Source: Peribacillus sp. FSL H8-0477
GTDB lineage: Bacteria > Bacillota > Bacilli > Bacillales > DSM-1321
Assembly (NCBI RefSeq): GCF_038002765.1
Contig: NZ_JBBODE010000002.1
Coordinates: 62,001 to 126,000 of the forward strand
DNA: 64,000 nt
Direction: 5' to 3'
Positions 1 to 8,973 of the stretch are shown in pieces. Both the position numbers and the translations under genes were made by a program. The notes below the pieces were generated by a model. It was not told the DNA's origin and did no database searches. It saw nothing but the letters and a program-made list of their open reading frames with translations. Positions within the stretch are counted from its first letter, which is position 1. Each line of letters begins with the position of its first letter.

Positions 1-765
<765 letters not shown>

Positions 766-884
766 TTCGTTTTAATATTGTGCATTAACCTTCCTATTAT
801 CTAGTTTTGAAAGAACAAGAAATTTGTTCTTGAAAAATCCATAAAAAGATATTATAATAATAAATGTCTTTGATAAATGAATAA

Positions 885-1001
<117 letters not shown>

Positions 1002-1055
1002 CAGATTCACTTTTAATTTTTATCTATCGAAGAGTTTTAGGAAACATTATACCAT

Positions 1056-1130
1056 TCCGCAGTAGCTCAGTGGTAGAGCATTCGGCTGTTAACCGAACGG
1101 TCGTAGGTTCGAGTCCTACCTGCGGAGCCA
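1056..1130 (+). tRNA. tRNA-Asn (GTT)
   Basis: Full cloverleaf with anticodon loop CTGTTAA; the CCA end is encoded. First tRNA of the cluster behind the 5S gene. Confidence 0.96.
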
Positions 1131-1131
1131 T

Positions 1132-1204
1132 GCTTCCATAGCTCAGTAGGTAGAGCACTTCCATGGTAAGGAAGAGGTCAGCGGTTCGAATCCGCTTGGG
1201 AGCT
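1132..1204 (+). tRNA. tRNA-Thr (GGT)
   Basis: Acceptor arms GCTTCCA / TGGGAGC and anticodon stem CTTCC / GGAAG enclose the loop ATGGTAA, so the anticodon is GGT. CCA is not encoded. It starts one base after the preceding tRNA-Asn. Confidence 0.93.
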
Positions 1205-1240
1205 TACTAGTTTACTTGGAATTGATATGAAAATTAGTTA

Positions 1241-1315
1241 GGCCCCTTGGTCAAGCGGTTAAGACACCGCCCTTTCACGGCGGTAACACGGGTTCGAATC
1301 CCGTAGGGGTCACCA
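1241..1315 (+). tRNA. tRNA-Glu (TTC)
   Basis: Cloverleaf with anticodon loop CTTTCAC; CCA encoded. Confidence 0.96.
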
Positions 1316-1327
1316 CTTTATATATAT

Positions 1328-1403
1328 GGAGGATTAGCTCAGCTGGGAGAGCATCTGCCTTACAAGCAGAGGGTCGGCGGTTCGATCCCGTCATCCTCCA
1401 CCA
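1328..1403 (+). tRNA. tRNA-Val (TAC)
   Basis: Cloverleaf with anticodon stem-loop CTGCCTTACAAGCAG; CCA encoded. Confidence 0.96.
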
Positions 1404-1420
1404 TGTTTTATTTTACACTT

Positions 1421-1493
<73 letters not shown>

Positions 1494-1503
1494 CTGTTTT
1501 TCT

Positions 1504-1587
1504 GGAGGGGTAGCGAAGTGGCTAAACGCGGCGGACTGTAAATCCGCTCCTTAGGGTTCGGCAGTTCGAATCTGCCCCCCTCCACCA
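1504..1587 (+). tRNA. tRNA-Tyr (GTA)
   Basis: Class II tRNA with a long variable arm (84 nt) and anticodon loop CTGTAAA; CCA encoded. Confidence 0.96.
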
Positions 1588-1677
1588 TTATAAAATCAAT
1601 TAGTGGACAGTTATATATTTTCTCATTTAGGGGAATATATGATTACCACCTATTTTTTTGTCAGGTATACAATATAT

Positions 1678-1752
1678 TGGGCTATAGCCAAGCGGTAAGG
1701 CAACGGACTTTGACTCCGTCATGCGTAGGTTCAAATCCTGCTAGCCCAGCCA
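1678..1752 (+). tRNA. tRNA-Gln (TTG)
   Basis: Anticodon stem ACGGA / TCCGT with loop CTTTGAC, so the anticodon is TTG; CCA encoded. About 90 nt of spacer precede it. Confidence 0.95.
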
Positions 1753-1843
1753 TATTATTATATGAAGTATCAAGTGCTCAGTTGTGAGTTTACGTTTGAA
1801 TAGTAAACATATACATCTGACTTTTTATTTTGTTAATTAATAT

Positions 1844-1916
1844 GAGCCATTAGCTCAGTTGGTAGAGCATCTGACTTTTAATCAGAGGGTCGTAGGTTCG
1901 AATCCTACATGGCTCA
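1844..1916 (+). tRNA. tRNA-Lys (TTT)
   Basis: Anticodon stem CTGAC-type with loop CTTTTAA; CCA is not encoded (the discriminator A is followed by CTTTT). Confidence 0.95.
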
Positions 1917-1923
1917 CTTTTAT

Positions 1924-1998
1924 GCGGAAGTAGTTCAGCGGTAGAATACAACCTTGCCAAGGTTGGGGTCGCGGGTTCGAACCCCGTCTTCCGCTCCA
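1924..1998 (+). tRNA. tRNA-Gly (GCC)
   Basis: Anticodon stem-loop CAACCTTGCCAAGGTTG; CCA encoded. Confidence 0.96.
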
Positions 1999-2024
1999 TC
2001 TCAATCGTACATTACTGTACAAGA

Positions 2025-2097
2025 GGGGCCTTAGCTCAGCTGGGAGAGCGCCTGCCTTGCACGCAGGAGGTCAGCGGTTCGATCCCGCTAGGCTCCA
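2025..2097 (+). tRNA. tRNA-Ala (TGC)
   Basis: Acceptor arms GGGGCCT / AGGCTCC and anticodon stem-loop CTGCCTTGCACGCAG; CCA is not encoded. Last tRNA of the cluster, directly before the terminator. Confidence 0.95.
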
Positions 2098-2102
2098 TAC
2101 AA

Positions 2103-2140
2103 AAACCTTAAACCATTCTTTGGTTTAAGGTTTTTTTTGT
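2103..2140 (+). terminator. Intrinsic terminator of the rRNA/tRNA operon
   Basis: Inverted repeat AACCTTAAACCA / TGGTTTAAGGTT with a short loop, followed by eight T residues. Confidence 0.93.
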
Positions 2141-2164
2141 ATCTTTATACAACCTTTTGTTTTG

Positions 2165-2192
2165 TTGAACCATCTGCCTATATTGGTATAAA
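2165..2192 (+). promoter_or_regulatory. SigA-type promoter of rocF
   Basis: TTGAAC (2165-2170), a 16-nt spacer and TATAAA (2187-2192) preceded by TGG, an extended -10. Predicted transcription starts near 2199, only about 16 nt before the chosen TTG start. Confidence 0.7.
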
Positions 2193-2214
2193 ATGGTTTA
2201 AAGGGGTTGAGGAA

Positions 2215-3117
2215 TTGAAGATAGAGAAAATAACAATCATTGGTCTGCCTATGGATCTCGGTCAAAATAGACGTGGGGTAGATATGGGACCAAGTGCAAT
2301 CAGGTATGCCGAGGTAGTAGAGAAACTTGGAAGCTTAGGGATTGATGTAGAGGATTTAGGAGACATTACGATTGGAAGACCCGAACAGTTGGCTGCTTCA
2401 GAAACAAAGCTGAATAACTTGAAAGAGGTCACTGTCGGGAGCAGGGTGCTGGCAGAAAAAGTCGATGCTATTCTGGGTAAGAACTCATTTCCTCTTGTAT
2501 TAGGTGGGGATCATTCAATTGCCATTGGAACATTAGCAGGAGCGTCAAAACACTATGAGAATCTGGGTGTGATTTGGTTTGATGCTCATGGCGATCTAAA
2601 TACAGATGAGACGACGCCTTCTGGTAATATTCATGGGATGTCACTAGCAGTTAGTATAGGGCTGGGAAACGATGGGCTTGTAAACATCCATGGATACTCG
2701 CCTAAAATTAAACCCGAAAATATTGTCATTATTGGTGCTCGTTCTTTAGATGAGGGAGAAAGAGAATTAATAAGTTCGAAAGAGATTAAAGTTTTTTCGA
2801 TGCATGAAATTGATAGACGCGGGATGGCAGCAGTAATGGAAGAGACTATTGCTTTCTTTAAAGATAAAACAGACGGTGTCCATTTATCAGTAGATATGGA
2901 TGCGTTAGATCCGATAGATGCTCCAGGAGTAGGAACCCCCGTGTTGGGAGGAATCACATACAGAGAAAGTCATCTGGCGATGGAAATGCTTTCAGAGTCA
3001 GGTATTGTGACTTCTGCTGAATTTGTAGAAGTTAATCCTATCCTAGATGAAAAAAATAAAACAGCGACGGTTGCTGTTGCCTTAATGGGTTCTTTGTTTG
3101 GAGAAAAGTTAGTGTAA
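2215..3117 (+). CDS. rocF: Arginase
   Basis: Hydrolyses L-arginine to ornithine and urea, a cytosolic Mn-enzyme of arginine catabolism. The ureohydrolase signatures are all present: GGDHS, DAHGD, the SVDMDALDP segment and an E-V-N-P end motif. The start chosen is TTG at 2215, 8-9 nt behind AAGGGG; it gives 300 residues, close to the 296 of B. subtilis RocF and beginning at the family's usual position (IEKITIIGLPMDLGQ). An in-frame ATG at 2137 would overlap the tRNA terminator and the promoter, so it is rejected. The gene is monocistronic, with its own promoter and a terminator near 3155. Confidence 0.95.
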   Translation: MKIEKITIIGLPMDLGQNRRGVDMGPSAIRYAEVVEKLGSLGIDVEDLGDITIGRPEQLAASETKLNNLKEVTVGSRVLAEKVDAILGKNSFPLVLGGDHSIAIGTLAGASKHYENLGVIWFDAHGDLNTDETTPSGNIHGMSLAVSIGLGNDGLVNIHGYSPKIKPENIVIIGARSLDEGERELISSKEIKVFSMHEIDRRGMAAVMEETIAFFKDKTDGVHLSVDMDALDPIDAPGVGTPVLGGITYRESHLAMEMLSESGIVTSAEFVEVNPILDEKNKTATVAVALMGSLFGEKLV

Positions 3118-3153
3118 AGTAGATTACACTGCTTTTACATAATGCAAGACAAT

Positions 3154-3183
3154 TAAACAGTAACTTCCTCGTTACTGTTTTTT
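3154..3183 (+). terminator. Terminator of rocF
   Basis: AAACAGTAAC / GTTACTGTTT stem with a six-base loop and a following T run. It overlaps the 3' end of the convergent Spo0E-like gene. Confidence 0.85.
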
Positions 3184-3330
3184 GGTTAGATGAATATATT
3201 GAATGATTAAAGTATCCAGTTCTGCGCTGACCTCTACTACTCGATTATCTCTTATTGAGGAATATCCTGCCAAATGAATCATTCTTTCTCTATATTCTTC
3301 TATTCTGGTTAACAGCTGTTCTGCTATCAT
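3172..3330 (-). CDS. Spo0E-like aspartyl-phosphate phosphatase
   Basis: A 52-residue protein matching the Spo0E/YnzD/YisI family: two short helices with R-x-x-M-I-H-L-A near residue 15 and the signature S-A-E-L-D (SQELD in most members) at 35-39, followed by LIIQY. The family dephosphorylates Spo0A~P and so restrains sporulation. The ATG at 3330 is preceded on the minus strand by GTGAGG at about 11 nt and gives the usual family length; longer in-frame upstream starts would add sequence unlike the family. It is convergent with rocF and divergent from sigW. Confidence 0.82.
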   Translation of the reverse strand: MIAEQLLTRIEEYRERMIHLAGYSSIRDNRVVEVSAELDTLIIQYIHLTKKQ

Positions 3331-3436
3331 AGTAAAGACATCCTCACTTTGTTTTGTATTTTTAAACAATTTACCCAATATTAATTTAATTAAACAATAA
3401 ATGTTAAAATTTGATAAAATTAAAGTAATTATTTTT

Positions 3437-3462
3437 TGAAACCTTTTAGCGTGCGATTCGTA
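3437..3462 (+). promoter_or_regulatory. SigW (ECF) promoter of sigW
   Basis: TGAAAC (3437-3442), exactly 16 nt, then CGTA (3459-3462). This matches the known B. subtilis SigW consensus (TGAAAC-N16-CGTA) and implies positive autoregulation of sigW. Confidence 0.92.
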
Positions 3463-3500
3463 AGTATCGTATAGCCGCATGAGCGGGGGTAATACACAAA

Positions 3501-4064
3501 ATGGAAGTCATCATTAAACAGAGGATTAATCAGGTCTTAAAGGGAGACCAAAATGCGTTTGGGGAAATTGTTGAATTGTATAAGGATAAGGTTTTTCAAT
3601 TGTGCTTTAGAATGCTTGGAAACCGTCATGAGGCCGAGGATATGGCACAAGAGGCATTCGTTCGTGCATTTGTTAATATTCACCGATTTAATATTCAAAT
3701 GAAGTTTTCAACATGGTTATACCGAATTGCAACAAATTTATGTATTGACAGAATCCGTAAAAAGAAACCAGATTACTTCTTGGATGCTGAAGTAGCTGGG
3801 ACAGATGGGTTAAATATGTATTCAATAATTGCTGATGATAGTGCTTTACCTGAAGATGAGGTAGAGTCATTAGAGCTGCAGGAGACCATACAAGACGAGA
3901 TTCTAAAGCTTCCAGAGAAGTATCGATCGGTGATTGTCTTGAAGTACATTGAGGAATTATCCCTAAAAGAAATAAGCGATATTTTGGATCTGCCAATTGG
4001 AACGGTCAAAACGAGAATTCACCGAGGCCGTGAAGCATTGAGAAAACAATTGAGTAACTTTTAA
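3501..4064 (+). CDS. sigW: ECF sigma factor SigW
   Basis: 187 residues, the same length as B. subtilis SigW and recognisably similar throughout. Region 2 (residues about 20-90) contains RMLGNRHEAEDMAQEAF and FSTWLYRIATNLCIDR; region 4 (about 130-185) holds a helix-turn-helix ending in GTVKTRIHRGREALRKQL. SigW directs RNA polymerase to envelope-stress and antimicrobial-resistance genes. The ATG follows a GGGGGT ribosome site. rsiW follows after 17 nt, so both are read from the SigW promoter at 3437-3462. Confidence 0.97.
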   Translation: MEVIIKQRINQVLKGDQNAFGEIVELYKDKVFQLCFRMLGNRHEAEDMAQEAFVRAFVNIHRFNIQMKFSTWLYRIATNLCIDRIRKKKPDYFLDAEVAGTDGLNMYSIIADDSALPEDEVESLELQETIQDEILKLPEKYRSVIVLKYIEELSLKEISDILDLPIGTVKTRIHRGREALRKQLSNF

Positions 4065-4081
4065 AAAGAAGGTGAAAAACG

Positions 4082-4699
4082 ATGAGTTGCCACGAGGATA
4101 TCGTTGACTATATGCATGATTATTTAGACGAAGCGATAACAGAAGAAAACAAAGAACATTTACGAGAACATTTGCAAAGTTGTGCTGATTGTCGTTCCTA
4201 TTTTCATGATATGAAAAAGGCGATAGCTCTAGTTCAGAGTACGGCTAGGATTAAAGCGCCCGATGATTTTACAGCACGAGTAATGGCAAGTATTCCGAAG
4301 GAAAAGAAAAACATAGGGATGAAACGCTATTTGAGAAATCACCCTCTATTAACAGCGGCTTCATTGTTTATTGTCCTAATGGGCGGGTCGGTTTTCTCAA
4401 CTTGGGGTGAGGAACAAAACTTTGCCGTGTCTAAGCAAGAAAACATTGTAGTTGAAAATGAAATGGTCATTATACCAGCCGGAAAAGTAGTTAAGGGCGA
4501 CGTAGTAGTTAAGAATGGCGATATACGTATTGAAGGTGAAGTAAAGGGCGATGTAACGATTATTAATGGGGAGCAGTACTTGGCTTCTGCTGGTAAGGTA
4601 ACGGGACAAATTGTTGTGATTGATGAGATGTTTGAATGGCTCTGGTTTAAAGTGAAAAGTACAGGAAAAGCTTTATTTAAGGGAGACGAGAACGAATAA
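4082..4699 (+). CDS. rsiW: Anti-sigma-W factor RsiW
   Basis: 205 residues. The N-terminal zinc anti-sigma motif H-x3-C-x2-C is seen at His30, Cys34 and Cys37. One membrane segment spans about residues 87-105, and an extracellular part of about 100 residues rich in repeated V-x-G-D/N units follows. In B. subtilis RsiW holds SigW inactive until PrsW and RasP cleave it. AAGAAGGTG precedes the ATG. The C-terminal 70 residues look like a short bactofilin-like beta-repeat (KGDVVVKNGDIRIEG), which fits the family. Confidence 0.95.
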   Translation: MSCHEDIVDYMHDYLDEAITEENKEHLREHLQSCADCRSYFHDMKKAIALVQSTARIKAPDDFTARVMASIPKEKKNIGMKRYLRNHPLLTAASLFIVLMGGSVFSTWGEEQNFAVSKQENIVVENEMVIIPAGKVVKGDVVVKNGDIRIEGEVKGDVTIINGEQYLASAGKVTGQIVVIDEMFEWLWFKVKSTGKALFKGDENE

Positions 4700-4816
4700 A
4701 TATAACTGACTTACTTGTATAATGAAGTAGAGCCTTTGCCCTATGGGTGCAGGCTTGTTTGGGTTTGCATATACTTAGGATTGTGTTTTTTTTCCTATTT
4801 ACTAGGTATACTAACT

Positions 4817-4846
4817 TTAGAAGAATAAGAACATTAGTGGTATAAT
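4817..4846 (+). promoter_or_regulatory. Candidate extended -10 promoter of cdaA-cdaR-glmM
   Basis: TATAAT at 4841-4846 preceded by TG-N (4838-4840), with a weak -35 (TTAGAA) about 18 nt upstream. It gives the essential cdaA operon its own SigA promoter independent of SigW. Confidence 0.55.
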
Positions 4847-4894
4847 GGTTTAGTTACGATTAGCGTAAACGTTTTACTGATTGGAGGAAAAACC

Positions 4895-5728
4895 ATGTCA
4901 TTATCCACATTATCCAATCTTCCATTCATTGATTATGTAATCAATTTAATAGATATCCTCCTTGTATGGTTTGTTTTATATAAATTACTCGTCATTATAC
5001 GAGGTACAAAAGCCATTCAACTATTAAAGGGGATTTTCGTAATTGTGATTGTCCGGAGTCTAAGCAGCTTAATCGGCTTTAATACACTGGGCTGGCTAAT
5101 GCAGCAAGTAATGAACTGGGGAGTCCTCGCTGTTATTATCATCTTCCAGCCTGAATTACGCCGTGCCCTTGAACAGTTAGGAAGAGGGCAGTTGTTCACG
5201 AGGACAACTGTTGGACAGGAAGAAGATGAGCAGGATAGGTTAGTTGAAAGTATAGTGAAATCAACATCTTATATGGCTAAGCGTAGAATTGGCGCTTTAA
5301 TCTCAATTGAAAAGGAAACAGATTTAAGTGATTACATAGAAACAGGCATACCTATAGAATCACACATTTCCTCAGAACTATTGATCAATATTTTTATACC
5401 AAATACACCGCTTCATGATGGAGCAGTTATTCTTCGAAATAATCAGATAGCTGCAGCTGCGTGTTATTTGCCGTTATCGGAAAGTCCGTTTATTTCAAAA
5501 GAACTTGGTACTAGACATAGAGCTGCTATGGGGGTTAGTGAGGCGACTGATTGTCTAACGATTATTGTATCGGAGGAAACAGGGAGTATATCCCTGACGA
5601 AAAACAGCGAGCTTTATCGTGATTTGGATATAGAAACATTTAAGAGTATGTTATCAAAAGAATTAATTTTGGATAACAAACAAGCTTCCTCGACACTCTG
5701 GAATTGGAGGGGGAAGAAAAATGGATAA
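4895..5728 (+). CDS. cdaA: Diadenylate cyclase CdaA (c-di-AMP synthase)
   Basis: 277 residues. Three N-terminal membrane helices (about 14-35, 43-60, 68-85) are followed by a DisA_N catalytic domain with D-G-A at 175-177 and G-T-R-H-R-A at 205-210, the nucleotide-binding motifs of the family. It joins two ATP into c-di-AMP, the messenger controlling potassium and osmotic balance. GGAGG precedes the ATG. The stop overlaps the cdaR start by 8 nt, and glmM follows: the conserved Firmicutes cdaA-cdaR-glmM operon, whose products are known to interact. Confidence 0.97.
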   Translation: MSLSTLSNLPFIDYVINLIDILLVWFVLYKLLVIIRGTKAIQLLKGIFVIVIVRSLSSLIGFNTLGWLMQQVMNWGVLAVIIIFQPELRRALEQLGRGQLFTRTTVGQEEDEQDRLVESIVKSTSYMAKRRIGALISIEKETDLSDYIETGIPIESHISSELLINIFIPNTPLHDGAVILRNNQIAAAACYLPLSESPFISKELGTRHRAAMGVSEATDCLTIIVSEETGSISLTKNSELYRDLDIETFKSMLSKELILDNKQASSTLWNWRGKKNG

Positions 5729-7118
5729 ATATACAAACAGCGTCTGGTTTTCAAGGTTGGTTGCTTTGGCAATAGCTGCTCTTCTATTTACATCTGTTAA
5801 TTTCGAATCCAAAAATGAAAATGGTTCCTTGGGTTTTAATACGCCTGGTAAGGTTTCTCAAGAAGTAATAGAAGATGTACCAGTTGAAATAGATTATGAT
5901 CAAGAAAACTTGGTCGTTACAGGTGCCCCGGAAACAGTGAGAATTACCCTTGAAGGGGTTAAAAGTTTGCTGCTCTCGGCTAAAACTCAACGAGATTTCC
6001 AAGTCTATATTGACCTTTCTGATCCTGAAATTACATTGGGAGAGAAAAAGGTACCGTTAAAAATCCGTAATCTTAATGAAAAATTAACAGCTACCCTCTC
6101 ACCTGCGTATGCAACCGTTATGGTTCAGGAAAAGGTGACAAAAGAATTTTCAGTAGATGTTGATTACAACCGTTCGTTATTAGAAGAGGGATACACAGCT
6201 GAAAATCCAACGAGTAATCCTCAAACGGTTAAGATCACAGGAGCCAAAGATGTTATTGATCAAATTTCTTTTGTAAAAGCGACACTTGGTTTAACAAAAG
6301 GAATGGATGAATCAGTTAATCGTGAAGCAACCGTTAAAGCGCTGGATCGAGACCTGAATAAGCTTAATGTGACGATTGAACCAGCAGTGGTGAACGTCTC
6401 ATTAAAAGTGAATATTCCTTCTAAAACAGTCCCAATTAGGCCAATACAGTCAGGCAAGCTAAAGAGCGGACTGGAGATAAAAAGTCTGACCACGGATGAT
6501 AAAGAAGTGACGATTTATGGAAAAGAATCAGTTCTTGAGAACATCAACGAAGTTACTGTCCCAGTCAACGTTTCTAATATAACAGGGGATGCTGTATATG
6601 AACTTCCAATTAGTGTTCCAGATGATGTGAAAAAAGTTTCGAAGGATACAGTGAAGGTGAACATTAAGACCAAAAAAGCGGATTCTGATTCGGAGACTGA
6701 TTCCGAAACTGAGCCCGATACCGATTCTGAGACTACTAAACCCGATGATACAAACAATGCAGATAAACCTGTAGATAACCCGACTGAGGATACCAATACA
6801 GATGAAGATGAAGAGGTAAGCATTCAAACCAAGAAATTCTCGAATCTTAAGATCCAAACAGTTGGGCTGGACAATGATCGTTCGATGAAGTTTGTAAATC
6901 CTTCAATTGGCTCGATGGGTATTACCTTTAAGGGCACTAGAGCCGAGTTGAATAAACTTAAAGAGGCGAATATACAGTTATCTGTTAATGTAAGTCAGTT
7001 GGAAGCAGGGACTCATGATGTCGCTGTGCAGGTTAAGGCGCCGGATAAAACAAATTGGGAACTTGATTCAAGAATGGTCACAATTTCTATTACTGATAAT
7101 GAGGAAGAGACTTCCTAA
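5721..7118 (+). CDS. cdaR: CdaA regulatory protein CdaR (YbbR-domain protein)
   Basis: 465 residues: a short cytoplasmic N-terminus, one membrane helix (about 10-24), then repeated extracellular YbbR domains, each with a V-x-L-E/T-G pattern. Between the third and fourth domain lies an acidic low-complexity linker (about residues 318-368) of Ser-Asp-Glu-Thr repeats such as DSETDSETEPDTDSE. CdaR modulates CdaA activity at the membrane. The GTG-less ATG start overlaps cdaA by 8 nt, implying coupled translation. The long linker is the unusual part and is treated separately. Confidence 0.95.
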   Translation: MDKYTNSVWFSRLVALAIAALLFTSVNFESKNENGSLGFNTPGKVSQEVIEDVPVEIDYDQENLVVTGAPETVRITLEGVKSLLLSAKTQRDFQVYIDLSDPEITLGEKKVPLKIRNLNEKLTATLSPAYATVMVQEKVTKEFSVDVDYNRSLLEEGYTAENPTSNPQTVKITGAKDVIDQISFVKATLGLTKGMDESVNREATVKALDRDLNKLNVTIEPAVVNVSLKVNIPSKTVPIRPIQSGKLKSGLEIKSLTTDDKEVTIYGKESVLENINEVTVPVNVSNITGDAVYELPISVPDDVKKVSKDTVKVNIKTKKADSDSETDSETEPDTDSETTKPDDTNNADKPVDNPTEDTNTDEDEEVSIQTKKFSNLKIQTVGLDNDRSMKFVNPSIGSMGITFKGTRAELNKLKEANIQLSVNVSQLEAGTHDVAVQVKAPDKTNWELDSRMVTISITDNEEETS

Positions 7119-7151
7119 CGTTTACGGGAACAATTAGAAAAAGGAGCGATT

Positions 7152-8507
7152 ATGAAAATGGGTAAATATTTTGGTACTGACGGGGTAAGAGGGGTTGCCA
7201 ACAGCGAGTTGACACCAGAATTGGCTTTTAAACTAGGACGTTTCGGCGGATACGTACTAACAAAAGATACACAGCGTCCTAAAGTTTTAATTGGCAGGGA
7301 TACCCGAATTTCCGGTCATATGCTTGAAGGAGCCCTTGTTGCTGGTCTTTTATCAATCGGAGCAGAAGTCATGCGCTTAGGTGTTATTTCTACACCAGGG
7401 GTTGCTTATCTTACGAAGGCGCTAAGTTCCGAAGCTGGTGTTATGATTTCAGCATCGCATAATCCGGTTGAGGATAATGGGATTAAATTCTTTGGACCAG
7501 ATGGCTTCAAGTTGTCAGATGCACAAGAAAATGAAATTGAGGCATTAATGGATTTATCAGATGATACACTTCCAAGACCAGTGGGAGAAAACCTTGGCCA
7601 CGTAAATGATTATTTTGAAGGCGGCCAGAAATATTTGCAATATCTAAAACAAACAATTGATGAGGACTTCACAGGTATACATATAGCTCTTGATTGTGCA
7701 CATGGAGCAACGTCATCCTTGGCAACCCATTTATTTGCGGACCTTGATGCTGATATCTCAACCATGGGAGCATCTCCAAATGGACTGAATATCAATAAAG
7801 GAGTTGGGTCAACACATCCTGAAGCACTTTCAGCCTTTTTACTCGAAAAAGGGGCCAGTATCGGGTTAGCATTTGATGGTGACGGTGACCGGTTAATTGC
7901 CATTGATGAAAAAGGACAGATTGTCGATGGTGACCAAATCATGTACATCTGTGCACGATATATGAATGATCATAACCTTCTTAAGCATGGAACGGTCGTA
8001 TCAACAGTAATGAGTAACCTTGGCTTCTATAAAGGGACTGAGGAGCATGGAATTAAAAGCATCCAAACGGCAGTCGGCGATCGCTATGTAGTAGAAGAAA
8101 TGAAAAAAGGCGGATATAATTTAGGCGGCGAACAATCAGGCCATATTATTTTCCTTGATCACATCACCACTGGTGATGGTCTGTTAACTGGCTTACAGTT
8201 GGTAAACATCATGAATATGACGAAAAAGTCACTTTCTGAGCTTGCAGGCGAAATGAAAAAGTTCCCGCAAAAGCTTGTGAATATTCGTGTTACAGATAAA
8301 CATGGTGTAACTGAAAATGAAAAGGTTCATGCGATTATCAGCGAGGTGGAAGCTGAGATGAATGGAAATGGACGAATTTTGGTCCGTCCTTCAGGAACAG
8401 AACCATTAGTACGAGTGATGGCAGAAGCTCCAACGGCTGATCAATGTGAAACATATGTTGATCGTATCGCCGCTGTTGTAAAAGAAGAAATGGGTTTAGC
8501 TGAGTAA
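7152..8507 (+). CDS. glmM: Phosphoglucosamine mutase GlmM
   Basis: Interconverts glucosamine-6-phosphate and glucosamine-1-phosphate on the way to UDP-GlcNAc. 451 residues from the ATG at 7152 (AAGGAG 5 nt upstream); an ATG at 7158 would match the N-terminus [12 protein letters not shown] of other GlmM and cannot be excluded. Key motifs: the phosphoserine loop ISASHNP (Ser102), the Mg site DGDGDR, the sugar loop GGEQSGH and the phosphate loop [12 protein letters not shown]. Last gene of the cdaA operon, closed by a strong terminator. Confidence 0.97.
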   Translation: MKMGKYFGTDGVRGVANSELTPELAFKLGRFGGYVLTKDTQRPKVLIGRDTRISGHMLEGALVAGLLSIGAEVMRLGVISTPGVAYLTKALSSEAGVMISASHNPVEDNGIKFFGPDGFKLSDAQENEIEALMDLSDDTLPRPVGENLGHVNDYFEGGQKYLQYLKQTIDEDFTGIHIALDCAHGATSSLATHLFADLDADISTMGASPNGLNINKGVGSTHPEALSAFLLEKGASIGLAFDGDGDRLIAIDEKGQIVDGDQIMYICARYMNDHNLLKHGTVVSTVMSNLGFYKGTEEHGIKSIQTAVGDRYVVEEMKKGGYNLGGEQSGHIIFLDHITTGDGLLTGLQLVNIMNMTKKSLSELAGEMKKFPQKLVNIRVTDKHGVTENEKVHAIISEVEAEMNGNGRILVRPSGTEPLVRVMAEAPTADQCETYVDRIAAVVKEEMGLAE

Positions 8508-8524
8508 AAAAGACCTAATATAAA

Positions 8525-8577
8525 AAAACAAATATGCATAAGAGGAACGCTTTTTTCCTCTTATGCATATTTTTATA
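8525..8577 (+). terminator. Terminator of the cdaA-cdaR-glmM operon
   Basis: Long perfect stem AAATATGCATAAGAGGAA / TTCCTCTTATGCATATTT with a T-rich tail, flanked by A runs; it could work in both directions. Confidence 0.93.
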
Positions 8578-8631
8578 ACTAGATCAGTTTTAACTGATTT
8601 GATATATATGCGCGATTAAAGGAATATTAAA

Positions 8632-8660
8632 TTGACGGAAAGACCATTATGGGTTATGAT
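8632..8660 (+). promoter_or_regulatory. SigA promoter of glmS
   Basis: TTGACG (8632-8637), 17 nt, TATGAT (8655-8660). Transcription would start near 8667, leaving about 70 nt that are cut off by the ribozyme downstream. Confidence 0.8.
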
Positions 8661-8738
8661 AATCCTGTTTTAACATCCATTTTTTCAAGAAATGGGTATT
8701 TAAATGGAAAGGAAGGGCAAGTAGTAGATTCAAACAAA

Positions 8739-8897
8739 GCGCCTGAACTAAGCGTACGGTTTTAAAGGCTTAGTTGACGAGGAGGAGGTTTATCGATATT
8801 TCGGCGGATACCTCCCGGCTGAACGTGTACAGCCGCAGGAACCTTGACCTTAAAACAGCGTGGCAACGCGCTGCACAAAGGGTGAGGGATACACATA
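8739..8897 (+). ncRNA. glmS ribozyme/riboswitch (GlcN6P-activated)
   Basis: The sequence follows the B. subtilis glmS ribozyme almost base for base in its core: GCGCCTGAACTAA at the cleavage site (G1 = 8739), GTTGACGAGGAGGAGGTTTA, TCGGCGGATACCTCCCGGCTGAA and the later pairing CAGCCGCAGGAACC. It ends about 80 nt before the glmS start. Binding of glucosamine-6-phosphate makes the RNA cut itself before G1 and so lowers glmS expression: product feedback on the enzyme. Confidence 0.96.
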
Positions 8898-8973
8898 TAA
8901 AAATATAAGAGACAAGGGGGCAGGAGTGCCCCCGTGCATTCCTGTTCCCTTGCTTAGACGGAGGAACGGATTT

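Noticed and set aside
2137-2214. Longer N-terminus of arginase
   Set aside because: It would start inside the tRNA terminator and before the predicted transcription start; no homology to arginases in that part.
4725-4800. A small RNA or terminator after rsiW (hairpin AGCCT / AGGCT)
   Set aside because: The hairpin is short and the T run lies about 30 nt further; not enough to call.
6515-6857. Long Ser/Val-rich minus-strand frames opposite cdaR
   Set aside because: Mirror image of the acidic Ser-Asp-Glu linker codons; no ribosome site or conserved content.
8860-8973. Longer N-terminus of GlmS
   Set aside because: Lies in the ribozyme; GlmS needs Cys2 right after the initiator Met as nucleophile.
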